This document shows positions 7,521 to 17,900 of a DNA stretch of 32,520 nucleotides, in pieces. The notes under the pieces were generated by a model that did not search any database, had not been told where the DNA came from, and saw nothing but the letters and a program-made list of their open reading frames with translations. Origin of the DNA: Acidobacteriota bacterium (GTDB lineage: Bacteria > Acidobacteriota > Vicinamibacteria > Vicinamibacterales > UBA8438); assembly GCA_011523845.1 (NCBI GenBank), contig WTFV01000150.1:1-32520 (forward strand). Direction: 5' to 3'. The stretch's first letter is position 1. Every line of letters starts with the position of its first letter. A program made the translations under genes and the position numbers.

Positions 7521-8732
7521 TCACCGGGAATCCGAGCCGGTCCCTTCGTCGGAGGTCAGAGCGTTCGAACGGAGCAGCTCTCCCGCACCCATCAGGTGCT
7601 GTGCCAGCGCCGTGCGCACCGGTTGCGAAACGCGACCAATCCTGGTTACCCCATTCTCCCAGCTCAGGATCCGCAGGTGTCGAGCCTCGATCCACCTCGC
7701 GTCGAGAATGTCCGGGCTGTGTGTCGTGACCACGACCTGCATGGACCGGCTGGCGAGTCTCAACACGTCGAGAATCGAGCCGAGAGCTCCCGCATGCATC
7801 GATGCTTCCGGCTCTTCAATGACAAGGAGCGACGGCGCCGGCCGCTGGAACACGGCCGTGATCAGTCCCAGCACACGGAGCGTCCCGTCCGACATGCTGA
7901 AGGCCTCGAACTTCACGGGTTCCGCCGCCACCCGGTTCTGCGTGAACTCCAGCGTCAACTTGTTGCCGTGCTTCTTCGGTCGCACGTCGAGAGTTCCGGG
8001 CACGACGCTCTCCAGCAACTGACAGATCCGGGTCCGGTCCCGCTCCGGTGACTTGCGCTGAATCTCACGCAGCACGCTCGCGGTGTTCCTCCCATCCGAA
8101 CGCAACCCTGTGCCACCGTCCGGATCCTGCATCGCCCGCAGTGCTTCGGGCTCGATGCGGTACGTCCGCATGCCCGACAGGAAACGAAGCAACGGCCGAA
8201 AGCGCTTGTCCCCACCAACCAGCGGCAGCGCCAAGGCGTTCGGTTCGACCGCGGGAGCCAGGGCATCCACGCTGATGTCCCACCGATTGGCTCCCTTGAC
8301 GGTCCGGCGCCTGAACCCATGCGACCCGTCGGACCGTTGCACGCCACAGATTTCCTCCGCCACTTCGAAGTCGTTGCCTCGCCGCGGGCGGAGATCGATG
8401 TAGTAGCTGGCCCTGGTCGTATCGCTGTCCGGATTCTGCAACTCCACCGACAGAGTCAGATTTGCGGGACGCCCTCTGGCCGAGGTGCGGTGGGAAACAA
8501 CGGAGAATCCTCCCCGTCGCTCGATAACCGCCTGCAACGGGGAGACCATGGCCTCGGAGAGGAATGCGAAGGCATCCGTAAAGTTGCTCTTGCCCGAGCC
8601 GTTCGGTCCGACGACAAATGTCGGATTGTCGAAGTCCACGTCCTGAGACGAGAGACTGCGGAAGCCAATCAGTCGCATTCGCCGTAGCGTGCAGTCGACC
8701 ATCACCACACCCTTGCCGGCGCGCCGGCCCAT
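7521..8732 (-). CDS. ABC/AAA-type ATPase of OLD/RloA-like class
   Basis: This is a 403-residue SMC/ABC-like ATPase. Walker A is VGPNGSGKSN (41-50), the signature-like FSMSDGTLRVLGL follows in the C-terminal half, Walker B is LLVIEEPEASMH, and the H-switch is VVTTHSPDIL. The start LIGFRSLSSQDVDF is the usual beta-strand before Walker A in AAA_15/AAA_21 proteins. ATG 8732 directly follows the mqnE stop (TGA then ATG with no gap); a second ATG at 8702 preceded by AAGGG is equally possible. No coiled-coil arm or fused nuclease is present; the nuclease-like part is the separate DUF4276 gene. Substrate is unknown; a defence role is inferred from the architecture. Confidence 0.8.
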   Translation of the reverse strand: MGRRAGKGVVMVDCTLRRMRLIGFRSLSSQDVDFDNPTFVVGPNGSGKSNFTDAFAFLSEAMVSPLQAVIERRGGFSVVSHRTSARGRPANLTLSVELQNPDSDTTRASYYIDLRPRRGNDFEVAEEICGVQRSDGSHGFRRRTVKGANRWDISVDALAPAVEPNALALPLVGGDKRFRPLLRFLSGMRTYRIEPEALRAMQDPDGGTGLRSDGRNTASVLREIQRKSPERDRTRICQLLESVVPGTLDVRPKKHGNKLTLEFTQNRVAAEPVKFEAFSMSDGTLRVLGLITAVFQRPAPSLLVIEEPEASMHAGALGSILDVLRLASRSMQVVVTTHSPDILDARWIEARHLRILSWENGVTRIGRVSQPVRTALAQHLMGAGELLRSNALTSDEGTGSDSR

Positions 8733-9833
8733 TCACGCCGGCAGCGAGACGACGTTGTAGAAGGTGTCGCGCTCGACCGGCTCGCGACCGGCGATGCGGA
8801 TGAGGCGGGTGATCTCGGCCGGCGTCATCGCCTCGGGGGTCGGAGCGCCCGCCATGTGGTAGATGCGCTCCTCCTGCACGGTGCCGTCGAGGTCGTCGAC
8901 CCCGAACCAGAGGGACGTCTGGGCGACGCCGACGCCGGTGGCGATCCAGAACGCCTTGACGTGCGGCACGTTGTCGAGCATCAGGCGGGCGACGGCATGG
9001 ACGCGCAGCGTGTCGGCCGCGGTGGGGGGCGGCAGCTTCTCCATCCGGTTGTTGTCGGGGTGGAACGCCAGCGGGATGAACGCCTGGAAGCCGCCCGTCT
9101 CGTCCTGCAGGGCGCGGGCGCGCAGCATGTGGTCGACGCGCTCCTCGTCGGTCTCGATGTGGCCGTAGAGCATCGTCACGTTCGAGCGCATGCCGAGACC
9201 GTGGGCGAGACGGTGGATCGCCAGGTAGCGGTCGGCGTCCGCCTTGTCGTGGCATATCTTGCGGCGCACGCGCTCGGAGAAGACCTCGGCCCCGCCGCCC
9301 GGCAGCGAGTCGAGCCCGGCGTCCATCAGGTCGCGGAGCACCTGCTCGTCGGTCATGCCGTAGAGCTCCGAGAAGAATGCGATCTCGACGGCGGTGAAGC
9401 ACTTCAGGTGGATGTCGGGCCGGATGCGCTTGAAGCCGCGCAACATCTCCAGGTAGTAGTCCCACGGCAGGTCCGGGTGCAGGCCGTTGACCACGTGCAC
9501 CTCGGTCAGCGGCTGGTCGGACCGCTGGCGCAGCTTGTCCCAGGCCTGCTCCAGGCTCATGGTGTAGGCGCCGGCGTCGCCCGGCTGCAGGCGCGCGAAC
9601 GCGCAGAACAGGCAGCTCGCGACGCAGACGTTGGTCGCCTCGAGGCGGATGTTGTGGTTGAAGAAGGTTCGCCCTCCGTGGCGCTTCTCGCGCTCCCGGT
9701 TGGCCAGCCAGCCGACCGCGAGCAGGTCCGGAGACGCGAAGAGCCGCAGGCCGTCCTCCAGCTCGAGGCGGATGCCCTCGTCCAGCTTCTCGGCAACCTC
9801 CCGCAATCCCGCCGACGCGATGCGCGCGTACAT
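8733..9833 (-). CDS. mqnE: Aminodeoxyfutalosine synthase MqnE
   Basis: MqnE is a radical-SAM enzyme that joins 3-[(1-carboxyvinyl)oxy]benzoate with S-adenosylmethionine to give aminodeoxyfutalosine in the futalosine route to menaquinone. The 366-residue protein carries the CxxxCxxC cluster motif at Cys70, Cys74 and Cys77 (NVCVASCLFCAF), followed by HVVNGLHPDLPWDYYLEMLR, the HLKCFTAVEIAFF segment, LPGGGAEVF and the C-terminal WFGVDDLDGTV. These are the features of MqnE rather than MqnC or CofG/CofH. No other mqn gene lies in the window. It is followed without a gap by the defence-type ATPase. Confidence 0.92.
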   Translation of the reverse strand: MYARIASAGLREVAEKLDEGIRLELEDGLRLFASPDLLAVGWLANREREKRHGGRTFFNHNIRLEATNVCVASCLFCAFARLQPGDAGAYTMSLEQAWDKLRQRSDQPLTEVHVVNGLHPDLPWDYYLEMLRGFKRIRPDIHLKCFTAVEIAFFSELYGMTDEQVLRDLMDAGLDSLPGGGAEVFSERVRRKICHDKADADRYLAIHRLAHGLGMRSNVTMLYGHIETDEERVDHMLRARALQDETGGFQAFIPLAFHPDNNRMEKLPPPTAADTLRVHAVARLMLDNVPHVKAFWIATGVGVAQTSLWFGVDDLDGTVQEERIYHMAGAPTPEAMTPAEITRLIRIAGREPVERDTFYNVVSLPA

Positions 9834-9873
9834 GGCCTCCCCTTGCGCCCTCCCGCTCAGTCGCCGCCGGGCG

Positions 9874-10371
9874 TCAGGCGTCGTCGTCCTCCGACACGGC
9901 GTACGGCGTCGAGGCCTGGCGCACGACGATGGTCAAGCCGAACAGGACGATGACGCCGGCCGCGCCGAGCGCCAGGTAGCCGCCGGGAGCCATCGTGGGA
10001 TCCGGAAACGAGACCGCGGTACGGCTGCCCTGCACGATCGCGCGCGCCTGCGACTGCGCCCAGACCTGATCGGCGGTGGTCCGCTCCATCCACTGCTCGC
10101 TGACCAGCACGATCCCGAACGCCGCCAGGCCGACGAGCAGCAGTGGATGACGGGAGTTCTTGCGGGTAATCACGCTGAGGACGGCGAGCACCGCAGCCAG
10201 AATGCCGAGCCCGAGCACCCACAAGCCCGCGATGCTGGGCACCCCGCCGAGACCGCGGTCGCCGACGAGCATCCATGGCATGAACGAGCTCCCGGCGAGC
10301 ACGAGGCCCGCGGAGAGCGGAAGGTAGTACGCACGCATGCTGTGGGAGAGAATGCCGCCGGCAGCCATCAT
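9874..10371 (-). CDS. Four-helix membrane protein, unknown function
   Basis: This protein of up to 165 residues has about four hydrophobic segments: two near the N-terminus (YYLPLSAGLVLAGSSFMPW and the span after GLWVLGLGILAAVLA), one in the middle (LLLVGLAAFGIVLV) and one near the C-terminus (YLALGAAGVIVLFGLTIVV). A soluble loop of about 40 residues lies between helices 3 and 4, and the tail is acidic (EDDDA). Starts at 10371, 10368 or 10338 are all possible; none has a clear ribosome-binding site. It lies 40 bases upstream of mqnE, so may share its transcript. Function is unknown. Confidence 0.6.
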   Translation of the reverse strand: MMAAGGILSHSMRAYYLPLSAGLVLAGSSFMPWMLVGDRGLGGVPSIAGLWVLGLGILAAVLAVLSVITRKNSRHPLLLVGLAAFGIVLVSEQWMERTTADQVWAQSQARAIVQGSRTAVSFPDPTMAPGGYLALGAAGVIVLFGLTIVVRQASTPYAVSEDDDA

Positions 10372-10378
10372 GGCAGTC

Positions 10379-10460
10379 TAGGAGCTTGCGCCGCAGAACG
10401 CAACAACGTGCGTTCCGAGGCGCGAGGTCCTGGGGCGGTGGGGGCTGGGCCCCACACCAT
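10379..10460 (+). repeat. Dispersed hairpin repeat, copy 2
   Basis: The head 10379-10404 (TAGGAGCTTGCGCCGCAGAA then CGCAAC) and the downstream CTGGGGCGGTGGGGG block match copy 3 at 14265. It sits between the otsA stop and the start of the small membrane protein. Edges are approximate. Confidence 0.7.
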
Positions 10461-10494
10461 GCGGCATGGCGACTGCCAGGACGCCAGGATCTGG

Positions 10495-12033
<1,539 letters not shown>

Positions 12034-12084
12034 GACCGCGCAACGGCGGTGGTCGTCGGTCTCGCGACGACGTTCGGACCCCGG

Positions 12085-12411
12085 CTACACGTCGAACGAC
12101 AGTCCGCACCCGCATTCGCTCTTCGCGTTCGGGTTGCGGAAGATCAACGACTGCCCGAGCATGGACGTATCGCAGTCGAGAACGGTGCCGCGCAGGTACT
12201 TGTAGCTCTTCCGGTCGACGAAGATCCGCATGTCCGCGCCGGCCTCGAAAACCTCGTCGTCCGGCCGGGGCTCGGTCTCCCACCGGAACACGTAGCTGAA
12301 GCCGGAACAGCCGCCGGCCTTGACGCCGACGCGCAGACCTCCGTCGCCCACGCCGTCGCTCGCCATCGCCTCGCGGATTCGCTTTGCCGCCGCCGCGGTT
12401 ACCTCAATCAT
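12085..12411 (-). CDS. iscA: HesB/IscA-family iron-sulfur carrier (ErpA-like)
   Basis: This 108-residue A-type carrier delivers Fe-S clusters to target proteins. The three conserved cysteines are present: Cys35 in GGCSGFSY and Cys100/Cys102 in ECGCGLSF. Length and layout are standard. It lies downstream of iscS and the Rrf2 regulator on the same strand. Clients in this window could include NadA and MqnE. ErpA or SufA would be equally valid names; sequence alone does not separate them. Confidence 0.9.
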   Translation of the reverse strand: MIEVTAAAAKRIREAMASDGVGDGGLRVGVKAGGCSGFSYVFRWETEPRPDDEVFEAGADMRIFVDRKSYKYLRGTVLDCDTSMLGQSLIFRNPNAKSECGCGLSFDV

Positions 12412-12494
12412 CGTCGGCCACCCCAGTGTACCCGATTGCCCGCGGCCGCGTCAGCGCGCAGGGGGCGCCGGCGCCGCCGCCGGACGTCCCCTCC

Positions 12495-13673
12495 TCAGCG
12501 CGCATGCGGCGACAACTGCCGGAGGCGGGCCACCAGGCTGGTCACCTTGTCGACGGCATGGTCGACATCTTCCCGAGTCGTGGTGCGGCCGAGACCGAAA
12601 CGGATCGAGGCGCGGGCCAGCTCGTCGCCGACCCCGATCGCCTTCAGGACGTGCGAGGGCTCCGGATTCACCGACGTGCAGGCCGCGCCGGAGGAAACGG
12701 CGACGTCGTCGAGCCCCACGAGCAGCGATTCGCCCTCGATGCCGTCGAAGCTGACGTTGAGGTTGTGCGGCAGGCGCGCGGCCAGCGATCCGTTGACGCG
12801 CACGCCGTCCAGCCGGTCGCGCAGCCCCGCCAGCAGCCGGTCGCGCAGCCGTCCCACGCGGGCGCCCTCCTCGGCCAGCTCGGCTCGGCAGATCGCCGCG
12901 GCGGCGCCGAAGCCGACGATGCCGGGCACGTTGAGGGTCCCGGACCGCAGTCCCTGCTCGTGTCCCCCGCCGTCGACCAGCGGCTCGATGGCAAGGCGCG
13001 GGCGGCGGCGGCGCACGTACAGCGCCCCGATCCCCTTCGGGCCGCACATCTTGTGCGCCGTGAGCGACAGCAGGTCGACCCCCAGCTCGGTTACGTCGAC
13101 CGGCACCTTCCCGACCGCCTGCGCCGCGTCGGTATGCAGCACGATCCCGCGCGGCCGCGTCAGCTCCGCGATTCGCGCCACCGGCTGCACGACCCCGATC
13201 TCGTTGTTGGCGGTCATCACCGACACGAGCCGCGTATGCGGCTCGAGCGCGCGCTCGACGTCCGCCACGTCGCACAGGCCGTCCGGCCGCGGCGCCACGC
13301 GCGTCACTTCGATGCCCTCGCGCTCGAGACGGCGGCACGGATCGAGCACCGCGTGGTGCTCGGTGCTCATCGTGACCACGTGCAGCGGACGGCGCGGCTC
13401 TGCCGCCACCACCCCCCGGACGGCCAGGTTGTCGGACTCGGTCGCGCCGCTCGTGAAACAGATCTCCCGCGGGTCGGCGCCGATCAGCTCCGCCACCTGC
13501 CGGCGTGCGGCGGCAACTGCGTCGCGGGCTGCCCAGCCGAACGCGTGATGGCGGCTCGAAGCATTCCCGAAGCGCTCCGAGAAGAACGGCAGCATCGCCT
13601 CGACCACCCGGGGATCGACCGGCGTCGTCGCGTGGTGATCCAGGTAGATGGGCAAGTCGGGCATCGCGCGCAT
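12495..13673 (-). CDS. iscS: Cysteine desulfurase (IscS/NifS family)
   Basis: This PLP enzyme removes sulfur from cysteine and supplies it for Fe-S clusters, molybdenum cofactor and tRNA thiolation. The 392-residue protein opens with [11 protein letters not shown], carries the STEHHA histidine, PLP lysine Lys208 in [15 protein letters not shown], and the catalytic Cys332 in [17 protein letters not shown], the flexible loop of group I enzymes. ATG 13673 and ATG 13664 are both possible; the second gives [15 protein letters not shown], closer to relatives. It follows the Rrf2 gene by 73 bases. No iscU scaffold gene lies between it and iscA, an unusual gap for an isc operon. Confidence 0.93.
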   Translation of the reverse strand: MRAMPDLPIYLDHHATTPVDPRVVEAMLPFFSERFGNASSRHHAFGWAARDAVAAARRQVAELIGADPREICFTSGATESDNLAVRGVVAAEPRRPLHVVTMSTEHHAVLDPCRRLEREGIEVTRVAPRPDGLCDVADVERALEPHTRLVSVMTANNEIGVVQPVARIAELTRPRGIVLHTDAAQAVGKVPVDVTELGVDLLSLTAHKMCGPKGIGALYVRRRRPRLAIEPLVDGGGHEQGLRSGTLNVPGIVGFGAAAAICRAELAEEGARVGRLRDRLLAGLRDRLDGVRVNGSLAARLPHNLNVSFDGIEGESLLVGLDDVAVSSGAACTSVNPEPSHVLKAIGVGDELARASIRFGLGRTTTREDVDHAVDKVTSLVARLRQLSPHAR

Positions 13674-13746
13674 CGAATCTCGCGTTCACGCTGTCGCGGC
13701 CAGCAGGACTCCACCCAAACTGCCGGTGCGCCGGACGGGAAGGAGG

Positions 13747-14232
13747 CTACCGATCGGCCGCGGCCGGTGCCGGGAACGCCGACTCGGCGGGCCGGCGCAC
13801 CACGGTGAGCGGCAGCGGCTCGGGCCCATCGTCGCTCACCAGCTCGTTGACCGTGAAGGCGGCCAGCGACTGCACGATGCGGTCCTTGAGCCGCCAGAGC
13901 GGGTCGCGCACGTTGCACTTGGCGTACTGCTCGCAGCTCTCGTCCTCGTCCGAGCAGGCAGTGACCAGCACCGGCCCGTCGATGGCCTGGATGACGTCGG
14001 CGACGGAGATCAGCGCCGCGTCGCGCGCGAGCTGGTAACCGCCGCGCGTCCCCTGATGCGAGGCGACGATCCCCGTCCGCACGAGGCGCTGCAGCACCTT
14101 CGCCATCAACTCGACGGGGATGTCGTAGCAGCCGGCGATCTCGCGGGCATTGGACGAGCTTCCGGGAGGGCACGAGGCGAGATGCTTCAGGGCGATGAGC
14201 GCGTAGTCGGCCTTCTTCGAGAATCGCAGCAT
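13747..14232 (-). CDS. iscR: Rrf2-family regulator, IscR-like
   Basis: This 161-residue winged-helix repressor starts MLRFSKKADYALIALKHLAS. A DNA-binding helix region (REIAGCYDIPVELMAKVLQRLVRTGIV) and the wing GTRGGYQLARD follow. A cysteine cluster lies at CSDEDESCEQYAKC, spaced C-x6-C-x5-C, one residue longer than the C-x5-C-x5-C of E. coli IscR. A [2Fe-2S]-sensing regulator of the downstream iscS-iscA genes is the natural reading. The C-terminal tail of about 30 residues is proline/alanine-rich. The ATG at 14232 is certain from the family N-terminus; longer upstream frames are spurious. Confidence 0.88.
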   Translation of the reverse strand: MLRFSKKADYALIALKHLASCPPGSSSNAREIAGCYDIPVELMAKVLQRLVRTGIVASHQGTRGGYQLARDAALISVADVIQAIDGPVLVTACSDEDESCEQYAKCNVRDPLWRLKDRIVQSLAAFTVNELVSDDGPEPLPLTVVRRPAESAFPAPAAADR

Positions 14233-14264
14233 CGGAACCGCCGCGGACGGAGCAACGGTTATTC

Positions 14265-14395
14265 TAGGAGTCTGCGCCGCAGAACGCAACGGAGTGCGCT
14301 CCCGCGACGCAAGCTCCTGGGGCGGTGGGGGATGGGGCCAAACGCGGGGCCTTGCGACCGGTTTGGCGGCGCTGGCTCGCAACGCGGAACGCGCC
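14265..14395 (+). repeat. Dispersed hairpin repeat, copy 3
   Basis: The head AGGAGTCTGCG (from 14267) is nearly complementary to CGCAAGCTCCT at about 14313-14323, giving a hairpin of about 57 bases. The CTGGGGCGGTGGGGG block matches copy 2, and the CCTTGCGACCGGTTTGGCGGC block matches copy 1, so this copy links the others. It fills the gap between the divergent IscR-like and HepT-like genes. Edges are approximate. Confidence 0.7.
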
Positions 14396-14479
14396 AACCG
14401 GACGCTCGCCGGCGCGTCTCGGTGCGAACGGAGAACCGTCCCGGTGGAAGCCCGCAATGATGTACTGTCGGGACGCAGC

Positions 14480-14887
14480 ATGAGCGTCGACCGGCACCTC
14501 CTCGCGCTCCGCCAGTCGGTGGCCGCGTTGCGCAGGCACGCCGATGTCTCGCCGCGGAGGCTCCTGCTCGACGCCAGCCTCCGCAGGTCCGTCGAGCGCG
14601 GCCTGCAGCTGTGCGCGCGGAGCATCGCAGAGCTGACGCACCATGTCGGTCCCGCCGCCCACCGCAATCCGGCCGCCTACCCGTCGTCCATCGAGTTCCT
14701 GGTGGCTGCGAACGTGCTGCCGCCGGACCTCGGCGAGCGGCTCCGCCCCTTCACCGCCGCCGGCGAGGCCCTGGAACGCGGCGCGAGCAGACTCGGCCGC
14801 AGGGAGATGGCCCGCGTGCTGGCCGAGCACCTCGACGACTTCGACGAGTTGGCGAGCCACGTCGAGCGATGGCTGGCCCGACAATAG
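14480..14887 (+). CDS. HepT-like (DUF86) HEPN protein with lost RNase motif
   Basis: The 135-residue protein clearly aligns with the HepT at 27210-27640: VDRHLLALRQSVAALRRHA, VERGLQLCARS, PSSIEFLVAANVLPPDLGERLR and the C-terminal HLDDFDELASHVERWL. In active HepT the C-terminal part reads RNVLVHGY (RX4HXY, the RNase/AMPylation motif). Here that stretch reads GEALERGA: Arg, His and Tyr are all replaced while both flanks are conserved. No MntA nucleotidyltransferase gene is next to it. The frame is intact, so this is a standing but probably catalytically dead toxin relative, perhaps an antidote-like or repurposed protein. The ATG at 14480 gives the family N-terminus. Confidence 0.8.
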   Translation: MSVDRHLLALRQSVAALRRHADVSPRRLLLDASLRRSVERGLQLCARSIAELTHHVGPAAHRNPAAYPSSIEFLVAANVLPPDLGERLRPFTAAGEALERGASRLGRREMARVLAEHLDDFDELASHVERWLARQ

Positions 14888-14970
14888 GCGCCTGCGGCTC
14901 CGATTGCCGCCCAACCCGGCCTGCCCAGGAGTCGGCACCGTTCCCGCGGCGCAGACTCCTGGGCGAACCG
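14886..14970 (-). repeat. Dispersed hairpin repeat, copy 4; possible bidirectional terminator
   Basis: A perfect 10-bp inverted repeat, CCCAGGAGTC at 14924-14933 with GACTCCTGGG at 14954-14963, lies between the convergent HepT-like and cytochrome gene ends. The left part, around TGCGGCTCCGATTGCCGCCC, matches copies 5 and 6. Read on the minus strand, its head AGGAGTCTGCGCCG matches copies 1-3. Its position suggests it may also act as a terminator. Confidence 0.7.
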
Positions 14971-14975
14971 CGAGG

Positions 14976-17900
14976 TCAGTGATTGTGCTGCCGCAGGTAG
15001 GCCAGCAGGTCCGCCAGCCCGTCCGCGTCGAGCCCCTGCTCGAGCCCGTCCGGCATCAGCGAGAGGCCCTCCGCCCGCAGCTCGCGGATGCGGCCGCGAG
15101 GCACCGTGTCGGTCTCGCCGTTCGCCCGCGACAGCGTGACCGCGGCGTCGGTCTCGGCCGCCAGGATGCCGTTGAGCAGCTCGCCGTCCACCGTCTCCAC
15201 CAGATAGTTGGCGTACTCGGGCGCAAAGGCCGCGCTCGGGTCCAGGATCGAGGTCAGCAGGTCCTCTTCCCCGCGGAAGAACGACATGTCGAGGCCCGGT
15301 CCGACCGGATGGCCGGCGCCGCGGAACTGGTGACACTGGGCGCACAGGTTCCGAAAATGCGTTTCGCCGCGCGCGGCTCTGCCCCGCCGTCCGATCACCT
15401 GCGGCAGCCACTCGTCGACGACCGCCTGCCGGTTGCCGAACTCCTCGTCGGTGAAGAACGCGGCGGCACGGACGTGGATGTCCGCGCTGGAGCGCCGCAG
15501 CAGGCGGCGGCGCTGGCCGAAATCCAGGTCCAGCTCGCCGGGGCTCAGGTCGCCGTTCTCCAGCGCCTCGATCAGCAGCGCGTGGAACGGCTGGTTCCGC
15601 AGCACCATGTCGAGCACGATTTCCTTGACCGCCGGTCCGTAGCCGCGCCAGCGGGCAAGCGCGGCGGGCGCCCGGGCGGGGTCGTCCAGGCCGGCCACGG
15701 CGCGGGCCGCCTCGACCTGCAGCGCCGGCGGCGCCTGCGGCTCCATCAGCGCCAGCAGCGTCTCGCCGACCGCCCTGTACGAACCGAGCCCGAGCAACGC
15801 GACCTCGGCGGCCCGGGTCTCCACCGGCAGGGACGCGTCCAGAGCGCGAGCGCGGGCGCGGGCGAGCGCGCCGTCGACGGCGGGCAGATCCGTCGCCCCG
15901 GCGGCGGAGACGACGCGCAGCGCCGCCCGCACGACCCCGGGGCGGGCGGCCTCGAGCAGCCGCGCACCGGCGCGCGACGCCGGCGAAGCGGCGGCCGGGG
16001 GCAGGTCGGCCCGCTCGAGACCGTCGGCCAGCCCGTCGAGCAGCGCGGCCCGCGGGTCGTCCTCCAGGCCCGGCCGGACGGCCAGGCCGGCCAGCCTCCG
16101 GAGCGCATCGGCGCCGCCCGAGGCGACCGCCATCGCCGCGAGGTGGCGCACGGCGTCGAGAAGCCCCGCCCCCCGGTCGGGCCCGCGGACGCCGCCGTTC
16201 GTGTCGAGCAGCGCCGGAAGCACCTCGGCGTGATCCGCCTCGACGGCGGCCAGCACCGCGTAGCGCGTCCAGTCGTGGTGCGCGTCCTGCCGCAGAACCC
16301 GCTGCAGCGCCTCGCGCACCCGCCTCGTGTTCGTGCCGGCGAGCGTCAACACCGCCTGCATGCGGACGCGCGCGTCGTCGTCGCCGAGCAGTTGCGTGAT
16401 CAGCTCGGCCACATCGGGATCGTCCAGGTAGTCCGCGGCCAGCACGGCGGCGCTCTCGCGTACGCCCGCCGGCCCGCGGCGCACGGCCTGGCGCAGGTCG
16501 CTCGCCCGCAGCGCGTCGAGCCCCCGCAGGGTCCACAGCGCGTGCAGCCGCGCGAGCGGGTCGCGGCCGTTGTCGAGCACGTGCCGCAACGGCTCCACGG
16601 CGGCCGCGTCACTCCGCTCCACCAGCAGGCGCTGCGCGGTGTCGCGCCACCACTTGTTGGGGTGGGCGAGGCCGCCGACGAGCGCCGGCAGCCCAGCCCC
16701 GGCCAGCGCCGGGCGCACCATCGCCAGCCCCTCCCGGGGAACGATCCGGTAGATCCGCCCCTTGTCGTCGCCGGCCCGCAGGTCGAGCGTCTCCTCGACC
16801 GCGTCCGGGATCCACTCCGGGTGCTCGATGACCTCCCGGTGCATGTCCACGACGTAGAGCCCCCCGTCGGGTCCAGCCACCACCGAGACCGGCCGGAACC
16901 AGTTGTCGCGCCCCGCCAGCAGCTCCACCCCCTCGGCCCGGCGGCTCGCGGTGAAGCTCGGTCCGGCCGGCGCCAGCACGTCCTGGTGCACGACGTTGAC
17001 CACCACGTCGTTCACGAACAGGCTGCCCCGGTAGGCCTCCGGCAGCGCGGCGGCACCGTAGTAGCCGATGCCCGCGCCGCCCGAGAAGTGCCCGGACTGA
17101 TCCGGGTTGTTGACGCGGGTCCGGGCGTTCGACACCTGGAAGAGCTGCGCCGAGCTGCCGTGGTCCGAGATCATGTCGCGCGTGGTCGGCAGCACCAGCC
17201 ACGGGTTGTCCCGCAGGTGGCGGATCGGGAAGACCATGTGCTGGATGTGGTTGACGTTGTGGGTGCCGAACATCCGGCCCCACGCGTCGAAGGCGATGCC
17301 GTGGCCTCCCGTGGTCTCGTACGACGGCTCCAGCGCGCCCGTGTCGGGCCGGAAGCGGAAGTCCGTGCCGCGAATCGAGACGGCGTCCTCGGGCCGGCCG
17401 GCCGGATGGCCGCTGCCGTGGTTGCCGCCGTTGGCGGCGTAGACCCAGTTGTCGAGGCCCCACGTGAGCCCGTTCACGTTGTGCTGCGTATTCTCGACCG
17501 GGAAACCGGTGAACAGGACGTCGCGCGCGTCGGCCACCCCGTCGCCGTCCGGGTCGCGCAGGTGCAGGATGTCGGGCGGCGCGGTCACCAGCACGCCGTC
17601 GCGCCACGGCAGGACCGACGTCGGGTACGGCAGTTCGTCGGCGAACAGCGTCCACGTCTCGTAGTAGCCGTCGAGGTCCTCGTCCACCAGCCGCTTGACC
17701 CGGCCCCGCGGCGGCGAGCCTGCCGGCCGCGTCGGGTAGCCGCCCATCTCCACCACGAACATCCGCCCGTCGGCGTCGAACGCGACCGCTACCGGATCGA
17801 CGACGGCAGGCTCCTGCGCCGCCAGCTCGAGGCGCAGATCGTCGGGAAGCTGTGCGGTGGCGATGAACTCGTCCGGATCGAGCGACACGCCACGGTCGCC

